In this document: positions 51,689-60,173 of the stretch, in pieces
How the letters are laid out: each line of letters begins with the position of its first letter
Numbering within the stretch: the stretch's first letter is position 1
NCBI RefSeq assembly: GCF_000422385.1
Contig: NZ_AULR01000012.1
Location: forward strand, 1-64,000
Direction of reading: 5' to 3'
DNA from: Microbacterium indicum DSM 19969
GTDB taxonomy: Bacteria; Actinomycetota; Actinomycetes; Actinomycetales; Microbacteriaceae
Length of the DNA: 64,000 nucleotides
Made by a program: the position numbers and the translations under genes
Notes under the pieces: model-generated
Databases searched by the model: none
What the model was told of the DNA's origin: nothing
What the model saw: the letters and a program-made list of their open reading frames with translations, nothing else

Positions 51689-52291
51689 TCAGACGAGTGG
51701 CGTTTCGGGGAGGCCCGTGCGCAGCTCGAAGGGGAGGTGCGCGCCGTCGTTGTGGCTGACGACGGTCCAGGGCCGCCCGTGCTTCTGCGCCAGGACCGTG
51801 AGGCCGCAGTTGAACTGGTTGAGCGTCATCCACCGCCACTCGGCGGCGCCCAGGACCTCGCGGACGAACCACGAGATCACGAAGTTGTGCGTCACGAGCA
51901 GCTCGTGCACGTCGCCCGACTTGCGGACGAGGAACTCGTTGACGGCGTCGGCCATCTGCGCTTTGCCCGCCTCGACCTCGTCGTCGGTCACGCCGCCGAA
52001 GAACGGCTCGAAGGCCGCGGGGGTCTCCTCGGTCATGCCCGTCGGGACGCAGTCGAACAGGAGCGCGTTGGGCTGCGGGTCGATCGCGGGCATGCGCTTC
52101 TGGAGGATCCGCGCCGTCTCCGTCGCGCGGACGAGCGGCGAGTGCCACACGGCGTCGAAGGGGACGCCCGAGAGCCGGTCGGCGAGGAGCTCGGCCTGGC
52201 GCACGCCGCGAGGCGAGAGGGGTCCGTCGTCGAGCCCGTATTCGGCGTCCTGCTGCTCTCCGTGCCGAACGAGATAGATGTAGTGCGTCAC
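51689..52291 (-). CDS. Histidine phosphatase family protein
   Basis: A 200-aa phosphoglycerate-mutase-like phosphatase. Phospho-accepting His in LVRHGEQ (about residue 10), arginines in LSPRGVRQAELLADRL and the second His in LLVTHNFVISW. The substrate is unknown. GTG start at 52291, 85 nt after the aldo/keto reductase gene; a TAGGGT made from that gene's TAG stop (52374-52379) could be its -10. Confidence 0.88.
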   Translation of the reverse strand: MTHYIYLVRHGEQQDAEYGLDDGPLSPRGVRQAELLADRLSGVPFDAVWHSPLVRATETARILQKRMPAIDPQPNALLFDCVPTGMTEETPAAFEPFFGGVTDDEVEAGKAQMADAVNEFLVRKSGDVHELLVTHNFVISWFVREVLGAAEWRWMTLNQFNCGLTVLAQKHGRPWTVVSHNDGAHLPFELRTGLPETPLV

Positions 52292-52376
52292 AGCGGCTCG
52301 CTTCGTCGTACGTGTCTCCGGGCGCGACGACGCTCAGAGCATCTCGCGAGGGATGGTGCGCCGTTGCGCATCCACC

Positions 52377-53390
52377 CTATCGCGCGACAGCGCGGTCGAG
52401 CTTCGCGAGCTGCGCCCGGGTGAGGGCGACGCCGACGCCGCGCGCGAGCGCGTCGATCTGGTGCGGGGCGGTGGCCTCGACCGACGCCGCGGAGACGCCG
52501 GGCTGGGCGAGCACCCACGCGAACGCGACCGCCGACGCCGGCAGACCCAGCTCGGCCGCCACCTCGTCGAGGATCCGCATCGCACGGGTGCGCCGGTCGA
52601 ACAGGCGCGGGCGGCGCGCCTCGGGGCGGCCCAGCACGCCGTACGGGACCGACTGCGTCGGGAGGACGGCGATGCCCTGCGGAGCTGCGACCATGCGCAG
52701 CTCGCCGTCGAAGGTCTGCCGGTCGCCGAGCCCGTACGCGACGTCGAGGACCTCGATCCGCGGGTACCCGCCCGAGGCGAGCACGCGCGCGTCGATCAGC
52801 TGGGTCGCGTCGAAGCCCGCGGCGCCGAGCACGCCGACCGAGCCCTGGGCGATGAGCCGCTCCCCCGCCTGGAGCACGTCCTCGAGGTGCGCGGCATGCC
52901 CCGACCCCGCGTCGAGGACGAGCACGTCGATGCGCTCGGTGCCGAGATCGCGCAGCAGCCGGTCGACGGCGCAGAGCACTCCGCGCGGGTCGAGCCCCGC
53001 GGCGCCGCCCGACTGGCCGATGCGCGCGATGACCGACACGTCGCGCGCGACGCCGCGCGAGCGGATCCAGGATCCGACCGCCTCGGCCGACGCGCGACCG
53101 AGGTCGTCGGAGACGTGGAGCGCGTTGCCGCCGGCCTGGGCGTAGCGGTCGAGGACCGACACCGCCGTGCGCTCGTCGACCGCGGTCCCGAACGCCGACG
53201 TGCCGAGGACGAGCGGGAAGACCCGCGCCCCGGACCGGCCGAGGTCGACGCGGACGCCCCGACCGATCGGCGGGCCGACCTCGGGCAGCGGGGCCGACGG
53301 GTGCGCCCCGCCCTCCGCGACGATGCCGTGCGACGCGTCGTGCCGTCGATCCTGCTCTGCGCCCTGAGACGCCCTGAATCCGATATCCAT
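52377..53390 (-). CDS. Aldo/keto reductase-like protein lacking the catalytic residues
   Basis: A 337-aa AKR-fold protein: VLGTSAFGTAVDE, a barrel, and the C-terminal VAFAWVLAQPGVSAASVEATAPHQID typical of aldo/keto reductases. The active-site tetrad (Asp, Tyr, Lys, His) appears lost. Where active members have DTADxYG this has HVSDDLG (no Tyr); the strand that normally ends in the catalytic Lys reads VIARIG; and LxQxH becomes VLVLDAG. It may bind a cofactor or partner without reducing. GGGGGAAG precedes the ATG. Confidence 0.8.
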   Translation of the reverse strand: MDIGFRASQGAEQDRRHDASHGIVAEGGAHPSAPLPEVGPPIGRGVRVDLGRSGARVFPLVLGTSAFGTAVDERTAVSVLDRYAQAGGNALHVSDDLGRASAEAVGSWIRSRGVARDVSVIARIGQSGGAAGLDPRGVLCAVDRLLRDLGTERIDVLVLDAGSGHAAHLEDVLQAGERLIAQGSVGVLGAAGFDATQLIDARVLASGGYPRIEVLDVAYGLGDRQTFDGELRMVAAPQGIAVLPTQSVPYGVLGRPEARRPRLFDRRTRAMRILDEVAAELGLPASAVAFAWVLAQPGVSAASVEATAPHQIDALARGVGVALTRAQLAKLDRAVAR

Positions 53391-53475
53391 TCTTCCCCCG
53401 TCCCCATCTAACAGGGAGGGCGGCCGTGACCGTCCCGCGACATCCTCACGATCCGATAAACGTTCCGGAAACGGC

Positions 53476-53510
53476 CGAGGGCCCGTCGCAGCGAACGCGA
53501 CGGGCCCTCG
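53476..53510 (-). terminator. Terminator after pnp
   Basis: Perfect 14-bp stem CGAGGGCCCGTCGC/GCGACGGGCCCTCG with a 7-nt loop, 14 nt after the pnp stop. No T run. Confidence 0.8.
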
Positions 53511-53524
53511 GGGCGGATGCGGGA

Positions 53525-55786
53525 TCAGGCCTCGGCAGGGGCCTCGGCGGGCTCGGCCGCCTTCTCCTCGTCGTCCTGCACGAGCTCGAGCGACAGCTTG
53601 CCGCGGTCGTCGACCTTCGAGATGCGCACGAGCAGCTTCTGGCCGACCGAGACGACGTCCTCGATGTTCTCGACGCGCTTTCCGCCGTTGAGCTTGCGCA
53701 GCTCGGTGACGTGCAGCAGGCCGTCCTTGCCCGGGAGGAGCGAGACGAAGACGCCGAACTTCGCGAGGTTCACGGCGGTGCCGAGGTACTGCTCGCCCAC
53801 CTCGGGGTTCGTCGGGTTCGCGATCGCGTTGACCTGGGCGCGCGCGGCGTCGGCCGCGGGGCCGTCGGTCGCGCCGATGTAGACGGTGCCGTCCTCCTCG
53901 ATCGAGATCGTGGCGCCGGTCTCGTCCTGGATCGCGTTGATCGTCTTGCCCTTGGGGCCGATGAGCTCGCCGATCTTGTCGACGGGGATCTGGACGCTGA
54001 TGACGCGCGGCGCCGTGGGCGCCATCTCGTCGGGGGCGTCGATCGCCTGGTTCAGGACGTCGAGGATAGTGAGGCGGGCCTCACGCGCCTGCGTGAGCGC
54101 GCCGGCGAGCACCTGCGAGGGGATGCCGTCGAGCTTCGTGTCGAGCTGGAGCGCCGTGACGAACTCGCTCGTGCCCGCGACCTTGAAGTCCATGTCGCCC
54201 AGCGCGTCCTCGGCGCCGAGGATGTCGGTCAGAGCCGCGTAGCGCGTCTCGCCGTCGACCTGCTCGGAGACGAGGCCCATCGCGATGCCCGCGACGGGAG
54301 CGCGCAGCGGCACGCCCGCGTTGAGCAGCGACAGCGTCGAGGCGCAGACCGAGCCCATCGACGTCGAGCCGTTGGATCCGAGGGCCTCGGAGACCTGGCG
54401 GATCGCGTAGGGGAACTCCTCGCGCGACGGCAAGACCGGCACGAGGGCGCGCTCGGCCAGGAAGCCGTGCCCGATCTCGCGGCGCTTGGGGCTGCCGACG
54501 CGGCCCGTCTCACCCGTCGAGTAGGGCGGGAAGTTGTAGTGGTGGATGTAGCGCTTCGACGTGTGCGGCGAGAGCGAGTCGATCTGCTGCTCCATCTTGA
54601 GCATGTTGAGCGTCGTGACGCCCAGGATCTGCGTCTCGCCGCGCTGGAAGATCGCCGAGCCGTGGACGCGCGGGATGACCTGGACCTCGGCGTCGAGCGG
54701 GCGGATGTCGGCGACGCCGCGGCCGTCGATACGCGCGCCCTCGGTGAGGATGCGGCCGCGCACGACCTCCTTGGTGACCGACTTATAGGCGCCGGAGACC
54801 TCGCCGTTCGCCGACTCGGGCAGCTCGCCCGCCTCGACCTTGGCGGCGACCTCGGCCTTGACGGCGTCCTTCAGGGCGTCGTCGGCCGACTGGCGCTCGA
54901 GCTTGTCGGCGATCTTGTAGATCTCGCCGAGCTTCTCGAACGCGGCGGCGCGGACGACGTCGAAGGTCTCGGGCGCGTACGCCGGGAACGTCGGGAACTC
55001 GAGCGGGGCCTTCGTCGAGTTCGCGGCCATCTCTGCCTGCGCCTCGACGAGCTGCTTGATGAAGGGCTTCGCGGCCTCGAGGCCGCCCGCGACGATCTCC
55101 TCGCTCGGCTTGGTCGCGCCGGCGCGGATGAGCTCCCACGAGCCCTCCGTGGCCTCGGCCTCGACCATCATGATCGCGACGTCGCCGTTGTCGAGGACGC
55201 GGCCGGCGACCATGAGGTCGAACACCGCCTCCTTGAGGAGCTCGGCGTTCGGGAACGCGACCCACTGGTCCTCGTTCTGGCCCATGCCGGGGATGAGCGC
55301 GAGGCGCACGCCGGCGATGGGGCCCGAGAAGGGCAGACCCGAGATCTGCGTCGACGCAGAGGCGGCGTTGATCGCGAGGGCGTCGTAGAACTCGTTCGGC
55401 GCGATCGAGAGCACCGTGACGACGATCTGGACCTCGTTGCGCAGGCCCGAGACGAACGACGGGCGCAGCGGCCGGTCGATGAGGCGGCAGACGAGGATCG
55501 CGTCGGTCGAGGGGCGTCCCTCGCGACGGAAGAACGAGCCGGGGATCTTGCCGGCGGCGTACGAGCGCTCCTCGACGTCGACGGTCAGCGGGAAGAAGTC
55601 GAAGCCCTCCCGGGGGTGCTTGCCGGCCGAGGTGGCCGAGAGCAGCATCGTCTCGTCGTCAAGGTACGCGGCGACCGCGCCCTGCGACTGCTGCGCGAGG
55701 CGGCCGGTCTCGAAGCGGATCTTGCGGGTGCCGAAGCGGCCGTTGTCGAGAACGGTCTCCGCAGCGGTGATTTCAGGACCTTCCAC
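53525..55786 (-). CDS. pnp: Polyribonucleotide nucleotidyltransferase (PNPase)
   Basis: A 753-aa 3'-5' phosphorolytic RNase: two RNase PH domains (about 10-150 and 350-560; [20 protein letters not shown] and [15 protein letters not shown]), an all-alpha linker, a KH domain ([16 protein letters not shown]) and an S1 domain. The GTG start is preceded by AAGGAGAGAGA. The acidic/Ala tail after S1 is short. The leader carries a long hairpin (55836-55932). Confidence 0.97.
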   Translation of the reverse strand: MEGPEITAAETVLDNGRFGTRKIRFETGRLAQQSQGAVAAYLDDETMLLSATSAGKHPREGFDFFPLTVDVEERSYAAGKIPGSFFRREGRPSTDAILVCRLIDRPLRPSFVSGLRNEVQIVVTVLSIAPNEFYDALAINAASASTQISGLPFSGPIAGVRLALIPGMGQNEDQWVAFPNAELLKEAVFDLMVAGRVLDNGDVAIMMVEAEATEGSWELIRAGATKPSEEIVAGGLEAAKPFIKQLVEAQAEMAANSTKAPLEFPTFPAYAPETFDVVRAAAFEKLGEIYKIADKLERQSADDALKDAVKAEVAAKVEAGELPESANGEVSGAYKSVTKEVVRGRILTEGARIDGRGVADIRPLDAEVQVIPRVHGSAIFQRGETQILGVTTLNMLKMEQQIDSLSPHTSKRYIHHYNFPPYSTGETGRVGSPKRREIGHGFLAERALVPVLPSREEFPYAIRQVSEALGSNGSTSMGSVCASTLSLLNAGVPLRAPVAGIAMGLVSEQVDGETRYAALTDILGAEDALGDMDFKVAGTSEFVTALQLDTKLDGIPSQVLAGALTQAREARLTILDVLNQAIDAPDEMAPTAPRVISVQIPVDKIGELIGPKGKTINAIQDETGATISIEEDGTVYIGATDGPAADAARAQVNAIANPTNPEVGEQYLGTAVNLAKFGVFVSLLPGKDGLLHVTELRKLNGGKRVENIEDVVSVGQKLLVRISKVDDRGKLSLELVQDDEEKAAEPAEAPAEA

Positions 55787-55835
55787 GAGGTCTCTCTCCT
55801 TCTGTGGTGCCCGCGCCGCGCGCGGACAGACGAAG

Positions 55836-55932
55836 GGAGCAGGAGCGAGGAGTTACGTGCTGGCCACCAGGAGTGATCCACCGGCCGTGCCGGGAGGTCG
55901 CTTCCAGAGACCAGCTCCTGCGAGCCTGCTCC
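55836..55932 (-). ncRNA. Structured pnp leader, probable Actino-pnp RNA motif
   Basis: Minus-strand arms at 55915-55932 (GGAGCAGG ... AGGAG) and 55836-55852 (CTCCT ... CCTGCTCC) pair as 8 bp plus 5 bp with an internal loop, enclosing about 60 nt with further stems. It ends 50 nt before the pnp GTG. Actino-pnp is a described RNA motif of the pnp 5' leader in actinobacteria, thought to take part in PNPase autocontrol. I assign it by position and shape only. Confidence 0.55.
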
Positions 55933-55941
55933 GCGAATTCT

Positions 55942-56802
55942 TCAGTTGTTGGTCTCCAGCCTAGCAGTGTCTCCGTCTCCGGCCCGGGGAGGCCGCTCCC
56001 CCGATCCCGGCTCGAGCCCCGCCGCCGTGACCCGCACATAGCCCGTGTGCTTCGCGAGCTTGTCGAGCCCGGCCGTGCGCCCGCGCACGCGGCGCCAGGC
56101 CCACGGGATCGCGTCCTGGAAGAACCACAGGAGCATCGGCGTGATGGGATCCTCGTGCAGGTCGTCGTCGAGACCCGCGAGGTGCGCGGCGTCCGGCACC
56201 CCGAGGAGCTCGGCGCAGCGGAACGCGAGGCGCCGGTGGCCCGACGAGCGATAGTGCACCCTGTCGTCGGCGAAGTTGTCGCGGTTGCTGAGATCAGGGA
56301 ACCGCCGCACCTCGACGAGGAGGGCGCCCCGCCCGCGGGCGACGTCGCGGAGTCCGTCCGCGAAGTCGTCGAAGCGGCGCGCGAGGAAGCCCGCCCCCGC
56401 CTCCTGCGGCAGGTACGGGGCGATCATGAGCACGTCGATGCCGGCGTCCCGCAGCCGCCCGACGTCCGCGTCGTACTCGACGACGAGGTCGCGCGGCCGC
56501 GCGCCGCGCTTCACGAGGTCGTTCGCGCCCATGAAGATCACGACGAGGTCGGGATCCAGCGCGAGGGCCGCCGGCACCTGCTCGGTCGTCAGGTCCCTCA
56601 CCCGCCTGCTGCGCACGCCGAGGTTCGCGTAGCGGATCTCGCGCTCGGGCGACGCGGCCGCGAGGATCGTCGCGAGCCGGTCGGCCCAGCCGAGGAACTC
56701 GCCCGGGGGCATGCCCTCGGTGTCGCTCATGCCCTCGGTGTACGAGTCGCCGAGGGCGACCACGCGACGCCACCGCGGCGGGCGGTTCACGGGAGCGCGC
56801 AT
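55942..56802 (-). CDS. SGNH/GDSL hydrolase
   Basis: A 286-aa hydrolase with block I Ser in ALGDSYTEG, block III GANDLV and block V Asp/His in ADDRVHYRSSGH, so the catalytic set is complete. No signal peptide, so cytosolic. The C-terminal 90 residues (with PWAWRRVRGRTAGLDKLAKH) match the end of the neighbouring fusion protein, showing recent common origin. Probable esterase or deacylase; substrate unknown. Next to a glycosyltransferase, so an acylated glycan or glycolipid is possible. Confidence 0.88.
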   Translation of the reverse strand: MRAPVNRPPRWRRVVALGDSYTEGMSDTEGMPPGEFLGWADRLATILAAASPEREIRYANLGVRSRRVRDLTTEQVPAALALDPDLVVIFMGANDLVKRGARPRDLVVEYDADVGRLRDAGIDVLMIAPYLPQEAGAGFLARRFDDFADGLRDVARGRGALLVEVRRFPDLSNRDNFADDRVHYRSSGHRRLAFRCAELLGVPDAAHLAGLDDDLHEDPITPMLLWFFQDAIPWAWRRVRGRTAGLDKLAKHTGYVRVTAAGLEPGSGERPPRAGDGDTARLETNN

Positions 56803-56853
56803 GATCCGAGCATCCCACCACCGCCGAGCGCCCGGCGCGCTGACCCGCCGGGC

Positions 56854-58830
56854 TCAGGCCTCGACGCCGTCGGCGCGCGCCCCGCCGCGTCTGCCGGGCA
56901 CGACGACGTAGTCGTCGTGCTTCGCCGTCATGCCGTCGCCCGCGGCGCGGCCGTGCATGCGCCGCCAGATCCACGGCAGCGCGTGCGTCGTGAGCCACGG
57001 CCCCTCGGCGGGGTCGCCGTCGGCGTGCAGTGCGTCGTCGAGCTCGCCGAGCCGCTCGGCGTCGGGGACGCCCAGAACCTCGGCCGCGCGATACGACAGA
57101 AGGCGGTGCCCGCGCGAGTGCAGGTGCACCTTGTCGTCCGCGAACATCTCGAGAGCCGTCAGCTCCGGCAGCGCGTCGACGTCGACGAGGTACGAACTCG
57201 TCTCGCGCGCGATCCGCCGCATCTCGTCGGCGAAGCGCGCGAAGCGCGGCGCGAGGAAGCGCACGATCCGGCGGTGCGGCAGGAACGGCGTCACGAGCAG
57301 GACGTCGGCGCCCGTGGAGCGGAGCCGGCGGACGTTGCGCTCGAGCTCGGCCGCGATCGGCTCGGGGTCGGCGAGATGCCCGACGAGGTCGTTCGATCCC
57401 ATGAAGATCGCCACGAGGTCGGGGTACATCGAGAGCGCCTGCGGGACCTGGTCGTATGTGAGGTCGCGCACGCGGCGGCTCCGCACCGCGAGGTTCGCGT
57501 AGCGGAAGTCGTCGCCCTGCGACTCGGCGAGCATCGTCGCGAGCCGGTCGGCCCAGCCGCGGTACTCCCCCGCGGCCATGCGCGACGAGTCGCTGAGCCC
57601 CTCGGTGAGCGAGTCGCCGAGCGCGATGAACCGCCGCCACCGGGGGCGCGCCTCGGTTGCGACGGGCGCGACCGCGCGCGTCACGCCGCGGGAGACGATG
57701 TTGTCGTCGAAGCGCCGCAGGCGCGCGGCCTCGCCGTAGTGCGCGACGAGCTGCTCCGTCAGGGCGCGCCAGGTGCGCTCGCGCACGCTCTCGCGCGCCG
57801 CGACCCCGAACGAGCGCCGCTTCGCGTCGTCGCCGAGGAGGTCGGCGACGCGGCTGCGCAGGTCGCCGAGGTCGCCGGGCGTGTAGAGCCAGCCGTCGAT
57901 CGACGAGCGGACGAGGTCGACGGGGCCGCCCGACCCCGTCGCGACGACGGGGACGCCGCTCGCGAGCGCCTCCTGCACCGTCTGGCAGAAGGTCTCGGCC
58001 TCGCCGGGGTGGACGAAGACGTCGAAGCTCGCGACGGCGCGGCCGAGGTCGTCGCCGCCCTGGAACCCGAGGAACACGGCGCCGAGAAGCTCGCGCTCAA
58101 GCCGCGCGCGCTCGGGGCCGTCCCCCACGATCACGAGCCGGGTGTCCGGCAGATCCTGGAGCACGCGCAGGTCCTCGACCTGCTTCTCGGGCGCGAGGCG
58201 GCCGACGTAGCCGATGATCCGCTCGCCGGGGGCGATGCGCTCCCGCCACGCGTCGTCGCGGCGGGCGGGCGAGAAGCGCTCGGCGTCGACCCCGCGGCCC
58301 CAGCGCCACATGCGGTCGACCCCCAGCCCGTCAAGCTGCCGCTCGGCCGCGCTCGAAGGCACGAGCGACATCGTCGCGCGGCGGTGGAGCCGCGCGACGT
58401 GCGACTCGGCGACCGCCGCGATGCCCGGCACGCCGTACTTCGCCATGTAGGCGACGATGTCGGTCTGATAGATCGCGACGGTCGGGATCCCGAGGCCGTC
58501 GGCCGCGACGACGCCCTGCCAGCCGAGGACGGCGGGCGACGCGAGGTGCACGACGTCGGGCCGGAAGAACTGGAGGATCCGCCGGAGCTGCGCGACGGGC
58601 GCGAGCGCCACGCGCACGTCGGGATAGCTCGGCAGCGGGACCGACGCGAGCCACATCGTCTCGGCCGGGACGTCGACGGCGGCGACGTCCGAGGGCTGCC
58701 CCGGCGCCTTCGGCGCGACGACGAGCGTCTCGTGCCCCAGGGCGTGGAGGTTGCGCACGACGTGCAGGACGGAGTTCGTGACCCCGTTCATGTGCGGGAG
58801 GAAGGATTCGGCGACGATCGCGACGCGCAT
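56854..58830 (-). CDS. Glycosyltransferase (GT4) fused to an SGNH/GDSL hydrolase
   Basis: A 658-aa two-domain protein. Residues 1-380 are a GT-B glycosyltransferase of family 4: AESFLPHMNGVTNSV, GYVGRLAPEKQVEDL and the donor EX7E-type region HPGEAETFCQTVQEALASG, as in mannosyltransferases of the MgtA/PimB group. Residues about 398-610 are an SGNH hydrolase with GDSLTEG, GSNDLV and DDKVHLHSRGH, all catalytic residues kept. The order is sugar transfer then de-acylation on one chain. The hydrolase half is a paralog of the next gene. Substrates cannot be read from the sequence. Confidence 0.88.
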   Translation of the reverse strand: MRVAIVAESFLPHMNGVTNSVLHVVRNLHALGHETLVVAPKAPGQPSDVAAVDVPAETMWLASVPLPSYPDVRVALAPVAQLRRILQFFRPDVVHLASPAVLGWQGVVAADGLGIPTVAIYQTDIVAYMAKYGVPGIAAVAESHVARLHRRATMSLVPSSAAERQLDGLGVDRMWRWGRGVDAERFSPARRDDAWRERIAPGERIIGYVGRLAPEKQVEDLRVLQDLPDTRLVIVGDGPERARLERELLGAVFLGFQGGDDLGRAVASFDVFVHPGEAETFCQTVQEALASGVPVVATGSGGPVDLVRSSIDGWLYTPGDLGDLRSRVADLLGDDAKRRSFGVAARESVRERTWRALTEQLVAHYGEAARLRRFDDNIVSRGVTRAVAPVATEARPRWRRFIALGDSLTEGLSDSSRMAAGEYRGWADRLATMLAESQGDDFRYANLAVRSRRVRDLTYDQVPQALSMYPDLVAIFMGSNDLVGHLADPEPIAAELERNVRRLRSTGADVLLVTPFLPHRRIVRFLAPRFARFADEMRRIARETSSYLVDVDALPELTALEMFADDKVHLHSRGHRLLSYRAAEVLGVPDAERLGELDDALHADGDPAEGPWLTTHALPWIWRRMHGRAAGDGMTAKHDDYVVVPGRRGGARADGVEA

Positions 58831-58950
58831 GCCTCAAGGATCGCGCCGGACATCCCGATCACGCGGCGGTTTCGCGCCGGGTTCGCCGGATGTTCACCCC
58901 CCGGGTCGAGGGTTCACCGGAGCGCAAGGATCCGTTCCGCTCGCGGGGAC

Positions 58951-59046
58951 GAAAAGGGCCCGCCGGCTGCGAATCGGCGGGCCCGTCCCTCGTGACACCA
59001 GTACTCACCCGCGGCCGACCGTGACGACTGCGCCGAACGAGCAAGT
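58951..59046 (-). ncRNA. Candidate iron-regulated small RNA
   Basis: Between an iron-box promoter (59046-59080) and a rho-independent terminator (58951-58984) lie about 60 nt without a credible gene; the only open frame (GTG near 59005) runs through the terminator hairpin. The predicted transcript is about 95 nt and ends in TTTT after a 10-bp stem. It could be an iron-repressed regulatory RNA. The other reading is that the terminator serves the upstream siderophore operon alone and the promoter is a relic. Confidence 0.3.
58956..58984 (-). terminator. Rho-independent terminator
   Basis: Perfect 10-bp stem GGGCCCGCCG/CGGCGGGCCC, 9-nt loop, followed on the minus strand by TTTT (58952-58955). 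It is the only hairpin in the window with a clear T run. It ends the siderophore-uptake/monooxygenase transcript, a small RNA, or both. Confidence 0.85.
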
Positions 59047-59080
59047 AAGGCAAGCCTAACCTATTGGCGCGAGGACGCAA
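59046..59080 (-). promoter_or_regulatory. Promoter overlapped by a DtxR/IdeR-type iron box
   Basis: Plus-strand 19-mer at 59046-59064 (TAAGGCAAG-CCTAACCTAT) matches about 14 of 19 positions of the iron box TTAGGTTAGSCTAACCTAA. On the minus strand -35 TTGCGT (59075-59080), a 16-nt spacer and -10 TAGGCT (59053-59058) fit sigma-70; the -10 lies inside the box, as needed for iron-dependent repression. The stop codon of the monooxygenase gene (59061-59063) is also inside the box. Confidence 0.5.
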
Positions 59081-60173
59081 CCCCGGATCCGGCCGCGATG
59101 CCGAACGCGCCGCGCACGTCGCCGTCGTGCGGCAGGAACAGGCCGAGGTCGACGAGCCGGGGCACGACCGCGTCGGCGAGGAGCTCGATCGAGCGCCAGG
59201 ATCCGAAGGGGAGCGCGATGAAGCCGTCGATCGCGCCCGCCTCCCAGCGCCGGGCGATCTCGTCGACGGCGCTCTCCGGCGTCCCGACGACGGTCCAGTG
59301 GCCCGCACCTCCCCCGCCCCGCATCGCCGCGCGGCGCAGGGCGGCGGCCTCCGCCTCGTCGTCGGCGAGGCACAGGACCAGCCCGGGCAGCACGCGGGGC
59401 GCGGGGCGGCCGTGAGCCTCGGCCCGCGAGGCGAGCTCGGCGCGCATCGTGATCCCGGGGCCAGGCGCCGCCGTCATCGCGAACACCGCGTCCGCGCGCG
59501 ACGCGGCCAGCTCGATCGAGGCGTGCGAGCCGCCCGCGTGGAGAAGCGGCATCGGCGCGTCGATCGCGGCAGGGATCGTGAGCGGCCCGCGCACCGCGAA
59601 CCGCCCACGCGGCTCGAGCGTCCTGAGCAGGGACGGGTCGGCGAAGACGCCGCTCGGGTCGGCGCGAACCGCCGCGGCCGGGTAGCTCGCGTGCAGCGCC
59701 CGCACGACGTCGATCACGTCGGCGGCGTCGGCGTAGCGCTGCTCGTGCGTCCGCTCGGGGGCGGCGAGGTTCTCCGCCCCCGCGAGCGAGGTGACGACGT
59801 TCCACGCCGCCCGACCGCCCGAGATCTGATCGAGCGTCTGGAGCTCGCGCGCGACGAGATAGGGCGGCGCGAAGGTCGCGGAGTACGTGGGGATCAGTCC
59901 GATGCGGCGGGTCTCGCGCGCGACGGCGGCGAGCAGGATCGCCGGATCGGGCCCCGTCTGCCCCGGCCAGTCGGCGAGCGGCACCGGGTCGAGAGCGAGG
60001 GAGTCCGGCTTGAAGACCGCGTCGATCCCGGCGCGATCCGCGATGACGGCCGCCTCGATCAGGGCGGATCCGTCGGCGAGGCCACCGACCCGGCTGTCCT
60101 GGCGCCGCCACGCGTCGCCCCGCAGCCACGTGGGCGAGAGCGACAGGCCGATCGTGAGGCGGCGCTCAGTCAC
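59061..60173 (-). CDS. LLM-class flavin monooxygenase (NtaA/SnaA type)
   Basis: A 370-aa luciferase-like FMNH2-dependent monooxygenase. The start GLSLSPTWLRGDAWRRQDSR, then FKPDSLALDP, TYSATFAPPYLVARELQTLDQISGGRAAWNVVTS (in positions about 95-125) and the EQRYADAADVIDVV segment are typical of the NtaA/SnaA/DszA group. It needs a separate flavin reductase. The GTG start overlaps the ATPase gene by 8 nt, making it the last gene of the iron-siderophore operon. NtaA-like enzymes attack metal chelates, so it may help release iron from a chelator; this is inference. Confidence 0.85.
   Translation of the reverse strand: MTERRLTIGLSLSPTWLRGDAWRRQDSRVGGLADGSALIEAAVIADRAGIDAVFKPDSLALDPVPLADWPGQTGPDPAILLAAVARETRRIGLIPTYSATFAPPYLVARELQTLDQISGGRAAWNVVTSLAGAENLAAPERTHEQRYADAADVIDVVRALHASYPAAAVRADPSGVFADPSLLRTLEPRGRFAVRGPLTIPAAIDAPMPLLHAGGSHASIELAASRADAVFAMTAAPGPGITMRAELASRAEAHGRPAPRVLPGLVLCLADDEAEAAALRRAAMRGGGGAGHWTVVGTPESAVDEIARRWEAGAIDGFIALPFGSWRSIELLADAVVPRLVDLGLFLPHDGDVRGAFGIAAGSGVASSRQ

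Noticed and set aside
52288..52371. 27-codon Arg-rich frame before the histidine phosphatase, overlapping its GTG
   Set aside because: The only nearby -10 (TAGGGT) is 2 nt before its ATG, so transcription would begin inside it; no conservation can be judged.
58859..59308. Minus-strand frame through the iron-box/terminator region
   Set aside because: It would have to be translated across a rho-independent terminator and partly overlaps the monooxygenase gene; sequence is basic and unlike any family.
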